Below, piece by piece: positions 1 to 7,969 of a DNA stretch of 64,000 bases (position 1 is its first letter; every line of letters begins with the position of its first letter). The position numbers were made by a program, and so were the translations under genes. This DNA is from Actinomadura rupiterrae (lineage in GTDB: Bacteria > Actinomycetota > Actinomycetes > Streptosporangiales > Streptosporangiaceae): NCBI RefSeq assembly GCF_024172125.1, contig NZ_JAMZEA010000013.1:186001-250000 (forward strand). The letters are read 5' to 3'. A model generated the notes under the pieces. It ran no database searches. It saw nothing but the letters and a program-made list of their open reading frames with translations, and was not told where the DNA came from.

Positions 1-2
1 GA

Positions 3-71
3 ATCCTGGACGGCATCGACGTCCTCCTGTCGGCAAATAAAAACCGCCGCACCACCAACCCTGCCGACTAA
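3..71 (+). CDS. C-terminal end of an unknown protein (partial)
   Basis: Frame 3 is open from the first base of the window to a TAA at 69-71 and encodes about 22 residues, including ILDGIDVLLSANKN and ending NPAD. It reads like the tail of a real protein, but too little is present to name a family. The other two frames look less protein-like here. The gene body lies outside the window. Confidence 0.4.
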   Translation: MLDGIDVLLSANKNRRTTNPAD

Positions 72-125
72 TTCACTTGTGGCGCCACCGTCCCAGTGGC
101 TTTTTCGTGTGCCCGCTCAGACCGG

Positions 126-707
126 TCACCGGCGCACCTGATAGCGCAGGTGGAGCACCCGGTTGCCCTGGATCACCACGTCTGGATCCTGCAACAGGTG
201 CTGTGCGTCGACGGAGCCGAAGTAGCGCTTGCCGGACCCGAGCACGACGGGCGCGACGTCCATCCGCACCTCGTCGACCAGCCCGGCGGCAAGCATCTGG
301 CCGCCGACGTCGCCGGCGGCGACCTCGACCGTGCGGTCGCCCGCGAGCTTCTGCGCCTCGGCCATGGCGGCCTCGATGCCGTCGACGAAGTGGAACGGCG
401 CCTGGGCGTCCCAGCCCTCGGGCCTGGGCCGGTGCGTCACGACGACCACGTGGTCGACCCCGGACGGTGGCGTGCCGTCCCAGCCGTCGGTCATGTCGAA
501 GACGTGGCGGCCGGCGATCGTCACTGCGATCTCGTCCCAGTACGGCCGGGTGTAGTCGTAGGACGCCTGCGACACCTTCAGGACGCCACCGTCGTCCAAC
601 GGCACGTCACCGCTGGTCAGCCACGCGAAGATCGGTCCGGGATCGTCGTTGTCGGCCGCGATGAACCCATCCACCGAGACCGACGCGCTCATGACGACTT
701 TCCCCAT
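126..707 (-). CDS. Dihydrofolate reductase-like (RibD C-terminal fold) oxidoreductase
   Basis: A 193-residue protein of the dihydrofolate-reductase/RibD-C family, NAD(P)H-dependent reductases of usually unknown substrate. The N-terminus VMSASVSVDGFIA is the family's first strand and loop; a central VTIAGRHVFD and a C-terminal segment with LGSGKRYFG match the expected fold. The ATG at 707 is chosen over an upstream in-frame start because AGGAGG lies just before it on the minus strand. It sits 62 bp downstream of, and in line with, an AraC-type regulator, so the two may be co-transcribed. The substrate cannot be told from the sequence; involvement in folate or riboflavin synthesis is unlikely for this stand-alone type. 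Confidence 0.85.
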   Translation of the reverse strand: MGKVVMSASVSVDGFIAADNDDPGPIFAWLTSGDVPLDDGGVLKVSQASYDYTRPYWDEIAVTIAGRHVFDMTDGWDGTPPSGVDHVVVVTHRPRPEGWDAQAPFHFVDGIEAAMAEAQKLAGDRTVEVAAGDVGGQMLAAGLVDEVRMDVAPVVLGSGKRYFGSVDAQHLLQDPDVVIQGNRVLHLRYQVRR

Positions 708-769
708 GGTTCCTCCTTGTTTCGGAGCCCCCACTCTTGTGTGGCGTGCGACGTCGCTCTTGTAAGAAA

Positions 770-1606
770 TCAATCGGCCGGTAGCGGCCAGCCGTCCAGT
801 GCGTGGCCGGGATGCTCGCGCAGGAACCGCCGCCGGACTTCGATGTACCGGGTCGGCGTGAGCCCGGTGAACTCCCTGAACTCGTGCCCGAAATGGGCCT
901 GGTCGAAGTATCCGGCGCCAGCGGCAACCTCTCCCCAGTCGACCGGTGCAGCGACGTCGATCGCCAGCACGGTGGAGCTGAATCGGTAGCTGCGGGCCAG
1001 CCGTTTCGGCGTGACACCGACGATGGCTTTGAACCGCTTGGCTAGGTAAGTGCTGCTGGCGTGGGCCGCCACGCCGAGGTCGCTGATCGGTACCGTCCCG
1101 CCTGTCGCCGCGATGGCGCTGCTCGTCCGGCGGACCAGGTCCAGACCGTCGATCACCCGCAGCCGTCGCTGCAGTTCGTCCTCCAGCAACATCAGCATTT
1201 TGTGCGGGTCCGCCAGGTTCAGCCGACGCCGCAACTCGGTGACGGCAGGCCGGCCCCAGATCTGCTCCACCGTCGCGGGTCGGTCACACAACTCGGCCGC
1301 GGGAATCGGAAGGAACGGCGCCAGACCCCACGGCTTGAAGTGGACACCCACCGACCAGGTCGGCGTCGGATAGCTGAACTCCCACGCGCAGGTGGGTGTG
1401 GTGACCGCGCACCCGTCGGGGTACTCCAGGGCCTCAACGGCGGCGCCGGCGCGGATGACGAACGGCGCCCCGAGGTTGACGATCAGCAACGGCGCCGGTG
1501 CCGCCGGCAGCAACAACCGCGAGTACGGCGGGACGCCCTCCAGGTAATAGATGTCGTCGATCATCCCGTCCAGCGGCGGGCGCGGCACTCTGGACACATA
1601 CTCCAC
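770..1606 (-). CDS. AraC family transcriptional regulator
   Basis: About 278 residues. The N-terminal two thirds (YVSRVPRPPLDG, then LLIVNLGAPFVIR) resemble the cupin-like sensor half of AraC proteins; the last ~85 residues form the double helix-turn-helix, with ISDLGVAAHASSTYLAKRFK and AGYFDQAHFGHEFREFTG, the latter being the AraC signature. The frame stays open further upstream to 1927, but that stretch is Ser/Arg-rich and unlike the family, so I place the start at GTG 1606 just before EYVSRVPRPP. The DHFR-like gene follows on the same strand and is the obvious candidate target. Effector unknown. Confidence 0.85.
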   Translation of the reverse strand: MEYVSRVPRPPLDGMIDDIYYLEGVPPYSRLLLPAAPAPLLIVNLGAPFVIRAGAAVEALEYPDGCAVTTPTCAWEFSYPTPTWSVGVHFKPWGLAPFLPIPAAELCDRPATVEQIWGRPAVTELRRRLNLADPHKMLMLLEDELQRRLRVIDGLDLVRRTSSAIAATGGTVPISDLGVAAHASSTYLAKRFKAIVGVTPKRLARSYRFSSTVLAIDVAAPVDWGEVAAGAGYFDQAHFGHEFREFTGLTPTRYIEVRRRFLREHPGHALDGWPLPAD

Positions 1607-1757
1607 ACCCACATCATCACCGACGCCCCGTCCAGGACGGCCCGGCCCCGCCCCCGTCGGCAACGAACCGACGCCGATCCACGGGCCGACTCGTCCAGCC
1701 TCTGCAAGGTCCACCTGGATTGGATGTCTGGCCGGTTCTGCTTCGATCCCGCTGGCG

Positions 1758-1955
1758 CGGGTGGTCGCCGAGCTGACGGCGGCGCGGGGGCTGGGCCAGG
1801 CCACTGCCGAGAAGCTGGTGGACGACGTCACCGCTGACGACCAGGCAGACCGGATCGATGTCGCGGTCGCCGTCCGCGACATGGAGTCAGGCGAACAGAG
1901 CCGGGTTTCGGTCAGCGACCTCGTCACGGCCCTGGAATCCCGACTGCGGATGTAG
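1758..1955 (+). pseudogene. Possible remnant of a coding sequence (C-terminal ~65 codons)
   Basis: Within a 598-bp stretch (1607-2204) with no intact gene, the plus strand from about 1758 to a TAG at 1955 reads as a plausible protein end (VVAELTAARGLGQATAEKL, DIAV-like strand, SVSDLVTALESRL) with actinobacterial codon use. No credible start or domain precedes it: upstream the frame becomes Pro/Arg-rich nonsense. It may be a decayed gene or a small unannotated ORF. The remaining part, 1956-2204, holds nothing I can identify apart from the ribosome-binding site of the next gene. Confidence 0.3.
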
Positions 1956-2204
1956 GTGCTGGCCGTGATCGGACGGCGTGTTCGGGAGGGGGCTTGGGAA
2001 AATCACGTCCGGTGTTGAGGTGCGGTTACTAAACTACGAACCGCTTCACACGGGACACAACTTCACGGGCCGCGGCGTCCTGCTCCTTCCGACGCCGTGG
2101 TGCTGTTGCCCCAGACCTCGGCTGCACGTGTTCCGGCACATCCAGCACCAGCTCATACGTCCTCGGCGGATGAGCTCGTCTCTGCGTGAGCCGGAAGGAC
2201 CGCC

Positions 2205-2525
2205 ATGCAACACCTACGTCTGACCGTGACCCCACAGCCCCACGGCAGCCTGGTCGCCGTGGCCGGGGAACTCGACCTGGCCACCGCGACCATCTTGGAA
2301 CGCTGTTTGCAGGGGATCCTGAACCACCCCGGCGGGCAGATCACCGTGGACATGTCGGCGGTCGGGTTCATCGACTGCTGCGGCCTGACGGCCCTCCTCT
2401 TCGCCGACGAGCAGGCTCACATCCAGAACCGGCGTCTGCTGGTGGCCGCGCCCGCACCCCGGGTCCTGCAGTTGCTGCAGCTCACCGGCACCGAAAAGCT
2501 CCTCGAAGTCGTGCCGGCGCTATAG
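2205..2525 (+). CDS. STAS-domain protein (anti-sigma factor antagonist type) with Cys at the phospho-site
   Basis: A 106-residue single-domain STAS protein, the fold of anti-anti-sigma factors such as SpoIIAA and BldG. It has the usual SLVAVAGELDLATA beta-strand start and the central loop VGFIDCCGLTALL (residues 53-65). In working antagonists this loop carries the kinase-targeted Ser in D-S-S-G or D-C-S-G; here both positions are Cys (58, 59), so classical phospho-switching by an anti-sigma kinase looks impossible. GGAAGGA precedes the ATG. No anti-sigma kinase or sigma gene is adjacent. It could bind constitutively, respond to redox, or have lost its original job. Confidence 0.88.
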   Translation: MQHLRLTVTPQPHGSLVAVAGELDLATATILERCLQGILNHPGGQITVDMSAVGFIDCCGLTALLFADEQAHIQNRRLLVAAPAPRVLQLLQLTGTEKLLEVVPAL

Positions 2526-2576
2526 GCCCCCACCCACGCGTTCGGGCGGCGGACTTCTGGTCGATTTCGGAGGGGA

Positions 2577-3068
2577 TCAACGCGGCGCGAGCGGGTCGGC
2601 TAGTAGGACGACTCGGTCGCCGACGGGGTCGTAGCCGAGGACGGCGTGTTCGGGGCGGCCGCCTTCTGCGGTCATCGTGACGGGCTTGCCGAGCTCGCGG
2701 CCGAGATCGCGCAGCAAGCGGCAGAGCGAGTCGACGCCTTGTTGGCCGTGCAGCTCACGCAGGTCGATGTCGAAGTTGATCTCGGTCGGCGTCCACGGTC
2801 GGAAGATGACCGATATTCCTGGCGTCGGCCAAACTCGGAGTACGACCACTTCGGCGTCGGCGGGACGGTTGAGGGCCTCGGCCGCAGTCGGCAGAGGGCG
2901 TTCGGTCGTCCCTTCCTGGAACTTCCAATCCCAGCCGCGCCTCAACACCAGGTCGAACACCTTCTGCCAGTCCTCGACCGTGGTGTCGGTGATGAAGAGG
3001 TCGGGTAGCGCGCCCATCAGGCGAGGGTCGAAGAAGTTCTTGGCCTTGTCCCAGTGCAGGTTTGGCAT
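2577..3068 (-). CDS. Unknown protein, ~163 residues
   Basis: I do not recognise the family. The protein starts MPNLHWDKAKNFFDPRLMG, contains a Trp-rich segment (VEDWQKVFDLVLRRGWDWKF) and ends with a strand-rich half (AEVVVLRVWPTPGISVIF, EINFDIDLRELHGQQG) and a conserved-looking VLGYDPVGDRVVLLADP. No signal peptide or membrane segment. A GTG two codons upstream (3074) is an alternative start; neither has a clear ribosome site. Size, solitary position and composition fit the small immunity-like or stress proteins common in actinomycetes, but that is inference only. Confidence 0.6.
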   Translation of the reverse strand: MPNLHWDKAKNFFDPRLMGALPDLFITDTTVEDWQKVFDLVLRRGWDWKFQEGTTERPLPTAAEALNRPADAEVVVLRVWPTPGISVIFRPWTPTEINFDIDLRELHGQQGVDSLCRLLRDLGRELGKPVTMTAEGGRPEHAVLGYDPVGDRVVLLADPLAPR

Positions 3069-3220
3069 GGGCACATGGTGGCCGGTGGGTGGTGGCTGCG
3101 CATCACGTTAAGAGGCGTGGAGCTGCGGGGGGGCTGCCGAAGGATTACCGGGGGGTGGCCTTCTCTTGTGGCGATCTGGAGTAACGGCGACTTAAGGGAC
3201 GTTCCGCCAGGAAAGGGGTC

Positions 3221-3622
3221 ATGATGACGACCGCACCTGTTCGGCATAGCACCCACTCGGGGTGGCTCGCCTTCGCCGGGATGCTCGCCGTCCTACTGGG
3301 GATCTTCAACGCCGTCGACGGCATCGTGGCCCTGTTCAAGAAGGAGTACTTCGTCACCCCCGACGGGAACCTGCTGGTGTTCAGCTACACCGCCTGGGGC
3401 TGGATCTGGCTGATCGTCGGGATCGTCCAGATCGCGGTCGGTGTCGGCATCCTGACCGGGAAGGCCTGGGCCCGGTGGGCCGGCGTGTTCCTGGCCGGGC
3501 TGGCGATGATCGGGCAGTTCGCCTTCCTCGGCGCCTACCCGATCTGGTCGATCATCAACATGGTGCTCGCCGTCCTGGTCATCTACGGCCTGGTCGCCGC
3601 GCCCAGGGACGCTACCGGCTGA
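3221..3622 (+). CDS. Small four-helix membrane protein (DUF7144-like)
   Basis: A 133-residue integral membrane protein with four hydrophobic segments (about residues 16-38, 56-78, 83-103, 108-127). The loop after helix 1 contains NAVDGIVALFKKEYFV and helix 2 begins YTAWGWIWLIVGI, a pattern I associate with the DUF7144 family of actinobacterial membrane proteins of unknown function. AGGAAAGGGG precedes tandem ATG codons at 3221 and 3224; either may be used. It stands alone, with a decayed phosphotransferase gene converging from the right. Confidence 0.75.
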   Translation: MMTTAPVRHSTHSGWLAFAGMLAVLLGIFNAVDGIVALFKKEYFVTPDGNLLVFSYTAWGWIWLIVGIVQIAVGVGILTGKAWARWAGVFLAGLAMIGQFAFLGAYPIWSIINMVLAVLVIYGLVAAPRDATG

Positions 3623-3644
3623 CCCTTTCTGGTTCGGGGCTGTG

Positions 3645-4216
3645 TCACATGCCTTTCAGGACGCGGTCGAGGGCTGCTCGGCCGGCAGGGCCCCAGTGGG
3701 CCTTGCCGCCGGGGAGGCCCTGTTCTCCGTTCTGGCCCATGAGCATCAGGAACAGGCTCTTCAGAGCGGCCAGGCCGCGGGCGCGCCGGATCGCCGCCTC
3801 GTCTGCTTGTGCGTAGGTGTCGAAGAACCGGATGCGGTGCCTGCGGGGAGCAGCACCCAGGCGGCGGCGAGGTCCCACGCCGGGTCACCGGCGAGCAGGT
3901 CACCGAAGTCGACGATGCCTGCGAGCGTCCCGTCCGAGACGACGACGTTGGCCGGGTGGAGGTCGCCGTGCACCCATACCGGCGGCCTTTCCCATGCGCC
4001 GGCCGCAGCGGCGTCCTTCCAGACCGTCCGACTTCGGCGGCAACGTCCGGATGGTCAGCCCGGCAAGGTCGGGATGTTGCTCCTCCAGGAGGTGGCTCCA
4101 TGCGCTGCATTCGGACTGCCAGCTCGTCCCCGAGGCGCCACATCTGGTTCCCCCAGCCGCCCGGTACCTGGATCGGGCGCGGTGGGCGGATGGGGGTGCC
4201 GGTGCAGCGGTGAGCG
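3645..4216 (-). pseudogene. Decayed aminoglycoside/choline phosphotransferase-like gene (APH fold)
   Basis: Three frames together spell pieces of an APH-type kinase. Near 4143-4200 the minus strand reads VPGGWGNQMWRLGDELAVRM, the family N-lobe. Around 3880-4025 another frame reads WERPPVWVHGDLHPANVVV and IVDFGDLLAGDPAWDLAAAW, the catalytic HGDxxxxN and DFG-like motifs. A third frame, 3645-3878, gives the C-terminal helices (FFDTYAQADEAAIRRARG). The N-lobe runs straight into the catalytic region, so about 100 codons are missing, and at least two frameshifts are needed. The remains are ~190 codons against ~300 for an intact member. It is very unlikely to be functional; it might once have given resistance or modified a metabolite. 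Confidence 0.8.
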
Positions 4217-4241
4217 GGCGACGGCTGTCATGGGGATCGGC

Positions 4242-5417
4242 TCAGCGGCGGCGGGTGGTGGCGGTGGCGAGTTCGGACAGGTTCATGGCGGTGCTGCGGC
4301 GGACTGCGGGGATCAGGCCGAGGCCGCGCAGGGAGATGTTGCGGAGTTCGCGCAGGGGACGGCCGCGCAGGGTCGCCATGCGGGTCATCTGGTGGGTGAA
4401 GGCGAGGACGTCTTCGGCAACCGGGCGGCGTTGGGTTTCGTAGCCGTCCAGGACGGTGTCGTCGGCGCCGTCCTGGAGGACGGCGATGAGCCTGCCCGCG
4501 AGGTCGATGGCGTCCTGGACCCCGGTGTTCAGGCCTTGGCCGCCTGCCGGGCTGTGCGCGTGGGCGGCGTCGCCGGCGAGGAAAATGCGGTCGGCGCGGT
4601 AGCGGGCGGCGAGCCGGTTGTGGACGCGGAACCGCGAGCTCCACACCAGGTCCTTCACCGTCGCCGGGTGACGCCGGGGGCCGCGCTCGGCCAGGAGGGT
4701 GCGGATCTGGTCCAGGGACGGCGCCTCGGGGGCCTCGTCCACGGTGACGACGACGCGGTGCAGGCCGCCGGGCAGGGGCGAGACCAGGGCGGTTCCTTCG
4801 GTGGAGAAGAACAGGAACTGCTCGTCGGCGGCCTCGTTCCAGTCCAGGCGGAACTCGGCCAGGACGAACGACTCGGCGTCGGTGCCGCCGATGAAGGCGA
4901 TGCCGGCCTGCTCGCGCACGCGGCTGTGCATGCCGTCGGCGCCGACCGCGTAGCGGGCCCGGATCGTCCGGCCGTCGGTCATGCTCGCGATCACCTGGCC
5001 GTTCTCCTGGCCGATGTGCGCCAGTTCGCGGTCGCGCAGCACGGCGCCGCCGACGCTCCCGAGGCGGTCGGCGAGGATCCGCTCGGTGGTGTGCTGCGGG
5101 ATCATCAGCGCGAACGGGTAGTCGGTCGGCAGCGTCCCGAAGTCGATCCGCAGCAGCACGCGGTCGTGGTCGCGGACGGTGTACCGGGGCACCTTGATCC
5201 CCTGGCTGAGCAGGACGTCGGTCGCGCCGATCCCGCGCAGCACCTCCAGCGAGCGGGCGTGCACCACCGTCGCGCGCGATGTCGGCGCGGGCGCGGTGGC
5301 CTTGTCGATCACCACGGTGTCGACGCCGGCGCGGGTGAGCGCGGTGGCGAGCGTGAGCCCGACCGGGCCGGCCCCCACCACCAGGACGTCGGTCCTGGCG
5401 GGCAGTTCCCTGGGCAC
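4242..5417 (-). CDS. FAD-dependent aromatic-ring monooxygenase (PheA/TfdB-like)
   Basis: A 391-residue flavoprotein hydroxylase. The N-terminus has the Rossmann motif VLVVGAGPVGLTLATAL (residues 11-27); a central GADGMHSRVRE is the DG motif, and FLAGDAAHAHSPAGGQGLN is the GD motif that binds the flavin ribityl chain. These define the class A monooxygenases that hydroxylate phenols, polyketides or antibiotics with NAD(P)H and O2. The protein is shorter than the ~500+ residue members with a thioredoxin-like C-domain, which is absent. A TetR gene lies directly upstream on the same strand with two operator-like palindromes between them, so expression is probably inducer-controlled. The substrate is not predictable; a role in inactivating a toxic aromatic or antibiotic is possible. 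Confidence 0.88.
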   Translation of the reverse strand: MPRELPARTDVLVVGAGPVGLTLATALTRAGVDTVVIDKATAPAPTSRATVVHARSLEVLRGIGATDVLLSQGIKVPRYTVRDHDRVLLRIDFGTLPTDYPFALMIPQHTTERILADRLGSVGGAVLRDRELAHIGQENGQVIASMTDGRTIRARYAVGADGMHSRVREQAGIAFIGGTDAESFVLAEFRLDWNEAADEQFLFFSTEGTALVSPLPGGLHRVVVTVDEAPEAPSLDQIRTLLAERGPRRHPATVKDLVWSSRFRVHNRLAARYRADRIFLAGDAAHAHSPAGGQGLNTGVQDAIDLAGRLIAVLQDGADDTVLDGYETQRRPVAEDVLAFTHQMTRMATLRGRPLRELRNISLRGLGLIPAVRRSTAMNLSELATATTRRR

Positions 5418-5429
5418 TCAGGCCCTCCC

Positions 5430-5468
5430 TTCTACATCTGCAGAACGAGCTGACTCTACAGCTGTAGA
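5430..5468. promoter_or_regulatory. Paired operator-like palindromes upstream of the FAD monooxygenase
   Basis: A perfect 14-bp palindrome TCTACAGCTGTAGA occupies 5455-5468, and a related imperfect one, TTCTACATCTGCAGAA, lies at 5430-5445; their centres are 24 bp apart. Both lie between the TetR gene (ends 5514) and the monooxygenase start (5417). This size and symmetry fit a TetR dimer site, so the neighbouring TetR is the natural candidate. Binding is inferred. Confidence 0.6.
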
Positions 5469-5513
5469 AGGCTGGGCGGTGCGGCGGTGACCGAGGTCAC
5501 GGGAGCGGGGCCG

Positions 5514-6125
5514 TCAGGCGAAGGCGCGCAGCAGGCGCAGGACGGCGTCCTTGATCTCGGCGCGGTCGATACGGGCGGTGGACGAGCCGACGAGGCGCTC
5601 GTGCAGCAGGCCGTCCAGGCAGGCGAGCAGGACAGGGAGCTGGGCGGCGGGGATTGCGACGCCGCGGGCGGTGAGGATGTCCTGGATGAGGGTTTGATGC
5701 CGGTGCGCGGAGCGGGCCAGGACGGCACCGAGTTCGGGGCGGCGAGTCGCCTCCAGCAGCAACTCGTAGCGCGCCAGGACGCGCTCGCGTCCGGCTGTCG
5801 CCAGATGTTCGACCAGGTCGGCGGCCAGGTCGGCGACGCTTTCAAGGTCGGGTGCGCTGGTGGTGGATGCGGGGGCGGTGGCTGCTTCGGTGTCGATGTC
5901 GGCGAGGTCGGTGTCGGCGAGGCGTTCGACGGCGGCGCCGAGCAGGGCTTGGCGCGTCCGGAAGTAGGCCGAGCAGGAACCGGACGGCAGACCGGCGGCC
6001 TCGTCCACCGCGCGGTGGGTCAGGCCGCGCAGGCCGGAGCGGGCGAGGGTGCTGATCGCCGCGTCGGCCAGCAGCCTGCGCCGCGGCGTGTCCAGCATCG
6101 CGGCGGGCGCCGCGCCATGGGTCAA
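5514..6125 (-). CDS. TetR/AcrR family repressor
   Basis: About 203 residues. Residues ~13-60 form the TetR helix-turn-helix (RRRLLADAAISTLARSG, then LTHRAVDEAAGLPSGSCSAYF), followed by an all-helical ligand domain ending in LRLLRAFA. An internal Met about ten codons in (MLDTPRRRLL) is an alternative start. It is transcribed toward the FAD monooxygenase, and the intervening palindromes are its likely targets. Confidence 0.88.
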   Translation of the reverse strand: MTHGAAPAAMLDTPRRRLLADAAISTLARSGLRGLTHRAVDEAAGLPSGSCSAYFRTRQALLGAAVERLADTDLADIDTEAATAPASTTSAPDLESVADLAADLVEHLATAGRERVLARYELLLEATRRPELGAVLARSAHRHQTLIQDILTARGVAIPAAQLPVLLACLDGLLHERLVGSSTARIDRAEIKDAVLRLLRAFA

Positions 6126-6309
6126 GGTGTCCTCCCGAGGTCCGCTACGAATCTAGCCCGACCTCGGCCCGGGCCGGGCGACGGCGGGCTTCCGGGAGTC
6201 GGGCGCGCGAGAGTCGGGCGCCCGATTCATCCCGGCGGACGTGGGGCGAGACCGGCGGACGGAGGCGAGACCCGCGGGTGCGGGAGGGAGCGAGCCGGGT
6301 GGCGGGGAT

Positions 6310-6363
6310 GCCCGGCCCACTCGTGCCCGGCCTGCTCGTGCGCGGCCCGCTTGTGCGCGGGTG
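6310..6363. repeat. Short imperfect direct repeats in an intergenic stretch
   Basis: Three near-copies of a ~15-bp unit of the form CTCGTGCCCGGCCTG / CTCGTGCGCGGCCCG / CTTGTGCGCGGGTGG follow one another just past the end of the SUKH-like gene. A smaller doublet of GAGTCGGGCGC lies at about 6197-6225. The 239-bp gap 6126-6364 otherwise holds only the 5' flank of the TetR gene. Confidence 0.5.
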
Positions 6364-6364
6364 G

Positions 6365-7324
6365 TCAGGGGTGGGCGGTTTGGGCGGATTGGAGGAGGGC
6401 GGACGGGTCGGCGGCGGGGCGGAGGCCGAGGGTGGTCTCGAGCCAGGCCAGGTACTTGTCGCGCAGCGGCGCCGGTTCGCAGGGGCGCAGTCCGGCCTGG
6501 TGCTCGTCGCACCAGAGCTCGGTGTCGGTCAGGCCGGCGATCAGCTGGAAGAACTCGCGCAGGTCGCGGGAGACGACGTGGACGCCGGCGGTCTTGCCGA
6601 CGGCCAGGACGCGTCCGGCGGTGTCCAGGGCGAAGACGGTGTCGGTGTCGTTCTCGGCGAACGGGGACATGTCGGCGGTGAGGGCGGGGTTGGTGATCCG
6701 CTTGCGCTCGTCGTAGTCGTCCAGCAGCCAGAAGCCGTTGGCGTAGCCCTCGTACAGCCGGTCGTCGAAGCGCTGCAGCAGGTTCAGCTCGTGGACGGGC
6801 GACCAGACCGCGTCGGGGATCAGCGGGTGGACCCAGGCCGCCCATTCGGCTTCGAGTTCGGCCTGCGCGGCGTCGACGATCGGCTCCCAGTCGTCCGCGG
6901 GGGTGATGCCGAACGTCTCGTCCAGCCAGGCGCGGAAGGCGGACTGGTCGAGCGGCTCGTCCCAGTCGCATTCGCGCAGGCCGAAGCACTCCCAGTCGAT
7001 GTCGGGCTCGCAGTCGCCGGGCAGCGAGGCCAGCAGCCGCAGGAACTCGCGGAAGTCGCGGGCCACGATGTGCAGGCCGCCCTCGTCGCCGAGCGCGACC
7101 ACCGGCAGCGTCGCCGGGTCGGCGCGGTCGTCGCGGCGCCAGATCCCGTACAGGGAGCCGCTGCCGTTGGCCTGCGCGAAGGTGACGACGCGGTCGCCGA
7201 GCACCGGGTCCTCGTACGACCGGCCGCGTTCGATCTCGAAACCGTGGACGTAGAAGTCGGGTTGCGCGGCGTCGAACTCGGCCAGCAGGCCGAGTTCGGG
7301 AAACAGCGGCTGCATGTCGGACAT
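6365..7324 (-). CDS. SUKH/SMI1-KNR4-like protein, two-part
   Basis: A 319-residue soluble acidic protein. Two stretches resemble each other: the first has GSGSLYGIWRRDD, LPVVALGDEGGLHIVARDF and REFLRLLASL; the second has NDTDTVFALDTAGRVLAV and GVHVVSRDLREFFQLIAGL. Alternating hydrophobic strands followed by a D-F/L-REF-LL helix are what I would expect of SUKH (SMI1/KNR4) proteins, many of which are immunity proteins against polymorphic toxins or nucleases. No toxin gene is beside it. CGGAGG is well placed before the ATG at 7324. A second protein of similar type lies at 37195-38013. The assignment is by pattern only. Confidence 0.6.
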   Translation of the reverse strand: MSDMQPLFPELGLLAEFDAAQPDFYVHGFEIERGRSYEDPVLGDRVVTFAQANGSGSLYGIWRRDDRADPATLPVVALGDEGGLHIVARDFREFLRLLASLPGDCEPDIDWECFGLRECDWDEPLDQSAFRAWLDETFGITPADDWEPIVDAAQAELEAEWAAWVHPLIPDAVWSPVHELNLLQRFDDRLYEGYANGFWLLDDYDERKRITNPALTADMSPFAENDTDTVFALDTAGRVLAVGKTAGVHVVSRDLREFFQLIAGLTDTELWCDEHQAGLRPCEPAPLRDKYLAWLETTLGLRPAADPSALLQSAQTAHP

Positions 7325-7400
7325 GGTGGGAGCCTCCGAACGTGATCATGCGGGACGCGCCGGACGTTAGCAGCGGCCAACGACAGGCGCATCCGAGACC

Positions 7401-7964
7401 TCACACTCCGTCGCCCCGACCGTCGGACGGCTCGGGACCGGGCGGCGAGTCGCCGGTGCCCGACCGGGGCGGCGGGTCCGCAGCAGCCAGGCGGGACGGC
7501 GGGTCGGCGGCGGCCAGGCGGGATGGCGGGTCGGCGGCGGCGAGGCGGGTCATCAGGCGGGCGCCCAGGCGCAGCACCTCCCGTTCCACGTCGCTGAGTC
7601 CGGCCATCGCCGAGGCGAGCCAGGCGTCCCATTCGGCGACGGCGTCGGCGAGCGCGCGGCGGCCCGGATCGGTGAGGGCGAACACGACCTGGCGCCCGTC
7701 GGCGGCGTCCCGGCTCCGGGAGATCAGGCCGTCGCGCTCCAGGTCGGCGAACACGCGGGTGAGCGACTGCGGGAGCTGGTGCTCGGCGGCGGCCAGCTCC
7801 CCCGCGGTCGCCGGGCCCTCGCGGCGCAGCCGACCCAGCACGCCGAGCTTGGCGGCGCTGAGCGCCTGGGCGGTGCGCCGCGACCGCAGCCGTCGCGACA
7901 GCGCGATCGCGCCCTCCCGGACGTCGGCCGCCGCCTCCAAGCGCGTCTCGCTCATCTCTGCCAT
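7401..7964 (-). CDS. MarR family regulator with a repeated Pro/Ala tail
   Basis: About 187 residues from ATG 7964 (an ATG at 7955 is also possible; the upstream open frame covers the divergent promoter and is not used). Residues ~35-110 form the winged helix: LSAAKLGVLGRL, ATAGELAAAEHQLPQSLTRVFADLE and DGRQVVFALTDPGR are the MarR recognition helix and wing. After the dimerisation helix the tail has three tandem copies of RLAAADPPS followed by a disordered Gly/Pro/Ser stretch. It is divergent from the FUSC-type membrane protein, 64 bp apart, with a palindrome in the gap, so it most likely represses that gene and itself. Confidence 0.88.
   Translation of the reverse strand: MAEMSETRLEAAADVREGAIALSRRLRSRRTAQALSAAKLGVLGRLRREGPATAGELAAAEHQLPQSLTRVFADLERDGLISRSRDAADGRQVVFALTDPGRRALADAVAEWDAWLASAMAGLSDVEREVLRLGARLMTRLAAADPPSRLAAADPPSRLAAADPPPRSGTGDSPPGPEPSDGRGDGV
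7467..7547. repeat. 27-bp tandem repeat, three copies, coding for the MarR tail
   Basis: Three head-to-tail 27-bp units (7467-7493, 7494-7520, 7521-7547) differ by a few bases and encode RLAAADPPS/P on the minus strand. The unit length keeps the frame, so copy number could vary without breaking the gene. Confidence 0.8.
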
Positions 7965-7969
7965 GTTTC

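Noticed and set aside
1607..1927. N-terminal extension of the AraC regulator
   Set aside because: The 107 extra codons are Ser/Arg/Ala-rich and unlike the family; GTG 1606 precedes the conserved start.
3642..5453. 603-codon plus-strand frame over the FAD monooxygenase
   Set aside because: It is the antisense shadow of a well-supported flavoprotein and pseudogene; its product is Gly/Asp/Gln-rich without domains, an effect of high third-position GC.
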